A DNA stretch of 64,000 bases from Leucaena leucocephala (taxonomy: Eukaryota; Streptophyta; Magnoliopsida; Fabales; Fabaceae), in NCBI GenBank assembly GCA_037074615.1, contig CM073569.1, positions 8,004,001 to 8,068,000 on the forward strand, written 5' to 3'. The notes under the pieces were generated by a model. The model was not told the DNA's origin and searched no databases. It was given only the letters and a program-made list of their open reading frames with translations. This document shows positions 60,738 through 64,000 of this stretch, one piece after another; position 1 is the first letter of the stretch; the number at the start of each line of letters is the position of its first letter. The translations under genes were made by a program, and so were the position numbers.

Positions 60738-61079
60738 AACTTCTAATGAGAAAGCTATACTAATTTATATGATGGAAGGTGGCAGGTTCCTTGTCACAGA
60801 GTTTCCAATTCCATTATCAATCAACGAACATTCTTAGATGGAGGACGTAGATGAGATCCTCAAACTTAAGGCTTCTTTTTTTTTTGTTAAGCTCATATAG
60901 CTTCTTATTAAAAGTAATTATATTGGAGATACTGTAAGGTACTAAATGTAAATTTAAACTTTGGTTCAACTTTGGTCCGCAATGCGACGAAATAAACCCT
61001 TAGACCCAACTATTAATCTCACGTATAAAACGGTTTTGGTGGAAGCCCATAACCAATGTGAAATCAAACATGCACTAAT

Positions 61080-61092
61080 AAGTCAAATAAGA
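61080..61092. repeat. TSD copy 1, AAGTCAAATAAGA
   Basis: First of a series of copies of this target sequence (61080-61092, 61285-61297, 61580-61592, and a partial one at about 61698-61710) that separate three retroposons. Confidence 0.88.
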
Positions 61093-61284
61093 GGTACCAA
61101 TGGGGGTTGGTCTGAGTAGTAAGCGGTTCGATATCGCTTAAGTGAGGTCTCGAGTTTGAGCCTTGGCGTACGTAGAAAATCTCCGTTGGGAGACTCACCC
61201 ACCATAGCCAGGTGCGCGACACGGGTCGGATTCGGATGTAGTCGGGGCAAAGCTCCGGTGAACCGGATGGACAACTAAAAAAAA
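61093..61284 (+). mobile_element. Au-like tRNA-derived SINE
   Basis: Begins close to GGGGGTTGGTCTGAGTAGTA (box A region). It has AGGTCTCGAGTTTGAGCC (box B) near 61143, then CCACCATAGCCAGGTG and AGTCGGGGCAAAGCTCCGG, which match what I remember of the plant Au SINE family. It ends in an A-run. Perfect 13-bp TSD on both sides. Confidence 0.85.
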
Positions 61285-61297
61285 AAGTCAAATAAGA

Positions 61298-61579
61298 AGT
61301 CACCCATCGTCCGTGGGTTCAACTGACAAAGGGGTAATATATACGACTATTTGGAGGGTATTCGAACCCTGGGGAGTAACACTTTGTTATGGTTCCAGTC
61401 ACAGTATGTGAGAAGGCATCCTAGCTCTTAGGTACCTAAGTTTACGACTGAGGGTAATTGACGGCTCGCCCTACCCGATATTAGTATCGCCTATGAGGAA
61501 GGGAGATTTCGCCCTGCCTTTGGATCGTGGGTGAGTCTAACCCCTTTTCAAAAAATTATTTACCAAGAAAAAAAAACAA
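61298..61579 (+). mobile_element. SINE-like retroposon, second in stack
   Basis: A 282-bp insert between perfect 13-bp copies of AAGTCAAATAAGA, ending in A-rich AAGAAAAAAAAACAAA. It contains GGTATTCGAACCCTGG, a box-B-like palindrome, and a 3' block ACCCGATATTAGTATCGCC. The family is not recognised with certainty. Confidence 0.7.
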
Positions 61580-61592
61580 AAGTCAAATAAGA

Positions 61593-61697
61593 GGTCTCGT
61601 CCTACCCAATATTAGTATCGCTTAAGAAAAAGAGAAACTTCGTCCTAGCATCATAGATGAACCTAATTTTTTTCTAAAAAATTTAGTAACTGTCAAA
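61593..61697 (+). mobile_element. 5'-truncated retroposon, third in stack
   Basis: CTCGTCCTACCCAATATTAG and ATCGCTTAAGAAAAAGAGAA match, with changes, the 3' end of the preceding element (61466-61550). It is therefore a 5'-truncated relative. It is followed by TCAAATAAGAGGT, a fourth partial copy of the target sequence. Confidence 0.7.
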
Positions 61698-61710
61698 TCA
61701 AATAAGAGGT

Positions 61711-62595
61711 GAATTTTACTTGACAGTACAGCTTTATTAGTAATTTACTGCCACAAGAATATTGGCTATGTCTAATCCCACCAACTTTTCTATCAATCTG
61801 CTGGTGAACCATTACTTCGATGGCAGGGAAGAGTTCCTCAAACACAATTACTAACTCCAATCAAGCCAAATATAAACTACTCCCATCTTAAATATGAAAC
61901 TTAAATTGAAAGTAAATTTTGATTATAAATATAAAATATTTATTTATTTTATCTCTCATATTTATTATTTTTCTTAAACTAATATGTTTAACTTATAAAC
62001 AAATATATAATATAATATTACAGAAAAATATTTTGAAAAAATTATGTTATATATATATTATAATTAAATAATTTATTTAACTTCTTTCATCTATTCAAAT
62101 TAGATAAATATGTCTTATATTATAAATTACGGAATATTTCCCAATTCCATAGAGATATGTTCAAAGGGATCATAAACAAGCCATGCTCAGACTCTGATAT
62201 TCCTGAAAAATTCTGGTCAGCACATTAGGCAAAGATTCTTCAATTTCTCACTTGATCAGGTGGAAATTATTCCAACTTTTGCAGAGCCTAACAACAGTAT
62301 CATTCAAATAGATAAATTCTCCATGGTCCGCATCATCATGAAAAGAGAATTAGTCATCAGAAACTGAAGCACAAGTACATCATAACAAGGTAGCTTTCAT
62401 TTTAGAACTCTGTTCAAATACAAAACATGATTTATATAGCTTAAGAAAAAATGTATTTAAGCAACCAAATAAAGCTCGTCAAAGCTTTACGCGCCATCCA
62501 AATATTTTTAAGATTTCATTCCTATAAGATGAACATATTCAACAAGTCCGGCAAATGATACAAGCGTATAAATATTGGGAGCTACAAATGTTAAA
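61711..62595. other. Intergenic and probable 3'-UTR sequence
   Basis: AT-rich at 61870-62130, with no gene on the plus strand. 62150-62595 may be the 3'-UTR and downstream region of the minus-strand exon that follows. Confidence 0.4.
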
Positions 62596-62596
62596 C

Positions 62597-62818
62597 CTAT
62601 GTACGACTTTTCTTCTTCTCCTTGAACTCTGAATCAGAAGTGGCCTCATTTTCTTCTGAATTTTCTGCATTGCGGAGGCCCTCTCTCAATCCCAACACAA
62701 TGAACAAATTAGTTAGAGTGAGAAGTGACTCAGCGCCACCATGTAACCAATCCACATTGGACAAAGAAGTCCCATAATGCACCTTCGCTGTCATGTCATG
62801 TAAACAGAAGTCAGACAT
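62597..62818 (-). CDS. Terminal exon of an unrecognised protein (partial)
   Basis: A minus-strand open frame of 73 codons reading MSDFCLHDMTAKVHYGTSLS, WLHGGAESLLTLTNLFIVLG, then a charged tail EENEATSDSEFKEKKKSRT and a stop at 62597-62599. The hydrophobic middle followed by an acidic and then basic tail looks like a real C-terminus, and the composition is less AT-biased than surrounding chance frames. A splice acceptor could lie at TTTAAATTAG|C just 5' (about 62830), making this the last exon of a gene whose other exons lie to the right. I could not find those exons within the window. The ATG at 62816-62818 may be internal. I do not recognise the family; a fragment of a duplicated gene is equally possible. 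Confidence 0.45.
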   Translation of the reverse strand: MSDFCLHDMTAKVHYGTSLSNVDWLHGGAESLLTLTNLFIVLGLREGLRNAENSEENEATSDSEFKEKKKSRT

Positions 62819-62834
62819 CCTTACGCTAATTTAA

Positions 62835-64000
62835 ACGGTTGTTGGAATATTTTCAAAATGAAGAGATGTATTTTTTGAAAAATCATGTCAAATTAAGAAA
62901 TTTATGTAAAGGGTAGGCCTTACAACACTAAAAGTCACCAAGGTCATGTCTCTTTAGTTCCTAAATACGCCTATGGAAGATTATAACTAAAGGTGTAGTA
63001 ACCACCATTTGGTGAAAGGTTGTATTATTGTAAGGAAACCTTACATACTAGAAGGATGTTACTCTCTAGGGAAAAGTTACTTTAAATAATCATTGGTTAT
63101 TAAAGTTATGCTGATTCATGAAACCCCATATGGTTATGACTTTTTATTTGAAGCAGATATATCAAGAGGCACAACTTCGTTTTCTATAAATACACCTCAC
63201 TATCACTCCTTTGAGGAGTGAAGATTAAAACTCATTGCCATTGTCTTTGAATGCAGGAAAAATAAAATCAAATTACCAGTTTCTACAAACCATTGTTGTC
63301 TTGACTTCCCTCTGGTAGTGCAAACTATACTCAAGGATTTTCATTGTATCCAAAAGGAAGTTTGTCGTCAACCCAATTTGCACTCGAAGGTTGGAAAGGT
63401 GGAGGAGAATTAAACCTAAAGGAAAGTGTTTCCCACACCTTCAAAATGACATGCACAACTTTCTTCTTCATCTCTTCTACTATTGAGAGAACCATTACCA
63501 TCAACAATCTTTAGACTTAATTCTTGAATACAAATGGTTTCTTTGAAGGATTTGACTACAAAATTTGTGAAGTTAGAAAGATTTAAAGGAAGCAACTTTC
63601 TAACATAGCAAAGGAAGATGAAATTTCTCCTTAAAAATTTGAATTTGACTTATATCCTCACCATTCCCAAGCCTCAAGAAAGAGAAGAAGCAACTATGGT
63701 TGAAATCAAAGAATAAGTAAGAAATTTCTTGTTATTCGTTTCATAAATTATAGAATAATTTATGGAAAACCTATTATGGAAAAAATGCATAAAATTGATC
63801 ATAGTTTGAATAATTTCAAATAATATAACATGCACATAGATGAATATATCATTGTCTCCTCAATCATAAATAGACTTCCTCTTTCATGAAAAGATTTCAG
63901 AAACAGTCTTAAACATATAAAGCAAGATACTCCCATGAGCAATTGGGTAATCATCTTTGTTGCGAAATACAGAAAGAGATATAGAAAGCAAGATGTTGAA
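62835..64000. other. Intergenic or intronic sequence, nothing supported
   Basis: No exon with family resemblance is seen on either strand. If the minus-strand exon at 62.6-62.8 kb is real, this stretch would be its upstream intron. Confidence 0.4.

Noticed and set aside
61100..61260. tRNA gene at the Au-like SINE
   Set aside because: It has box A/B-like motifs but no cloverleaf of tRNA length, and it is enclosed by a 13-bp TSD and an A-tail, so it is a SINE.

Overview
This is an AT-rich, repeat-dominated stretch of a flowering-plant (eudicot-type) nuclear genome. The evidence is spliced genes with GT-AG introns, an organellar GET3 ATPase with a transit-like leader, and plant-style Ty3/Gypsy, Ty1/Copia, L1 LINE, tRNA-derived SINE, hAT-like and Mutator-like elements. 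The species cannot be named from the sequence alone. Only one complete protein-coding gene is evident. Everything else is pseudogene, transposon or tandem repeat.

Layout. 1-1865: no gene seen. 1866-5560: a decayed, intron-containing copy of a TAF1B/RRN7 (RNA polymerase I initiation factor) gene, split by an 859-bp Mutator-like foldback element with a perfect 9-bp target duplication. 8285-10640: an LTR-like block, followed by short repeats and a ~119-bp minisatellite. 13331-19339: an almost full-length, dead L1 LINE on the minus strand with a recognisable 24-bp target duplication. 20400-21354: a TIR element immediately upstream of the real gene.

21769-31930: GET3B-type organellar (probably plastid) guided-entry/ArsA ATPase. 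It has 11 coding exons and 408 residues, all exon phases fit, and it has a 3'-UTR intron. Intron 9 carries a complete but internally deleted chromodomain Ty3/Gypsy element (26547-30238), with LTRs about 3% diverged and a perfect 5-bp TSD. Downstream is a degenerate Copia element on the minus strand (33130-37740), with a 1,898-bp solo LTR nested exactly inside its gag (TSD TAGTC).

39866-59562: the most unusual feature, a ~19.7-kb head-to-tail array of eight diverged ~1.7-kb units of unknown origin. Units carry a conserved TATAAATA block, and six of the eight a conserved inverted repeat. The array has been split by at least four later insertions: two hAT-like elements, one LTR-like TGTAAC...GTTACA element, and one 2.86-kb LTR-like block. 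To its right lie a possible WRKY-like fragment, a tRNA-derived SINE, and three SINE-like retroposons stacked in one target site. The right end has a small minus-strand terminal exon of an unrecognised gene.

The only inferable gene function is targeting or handling of hydrophobic or tail-anchored clients in an organelle by GET3B. The remaining content records nested transposition and repeat expansion around that gene.
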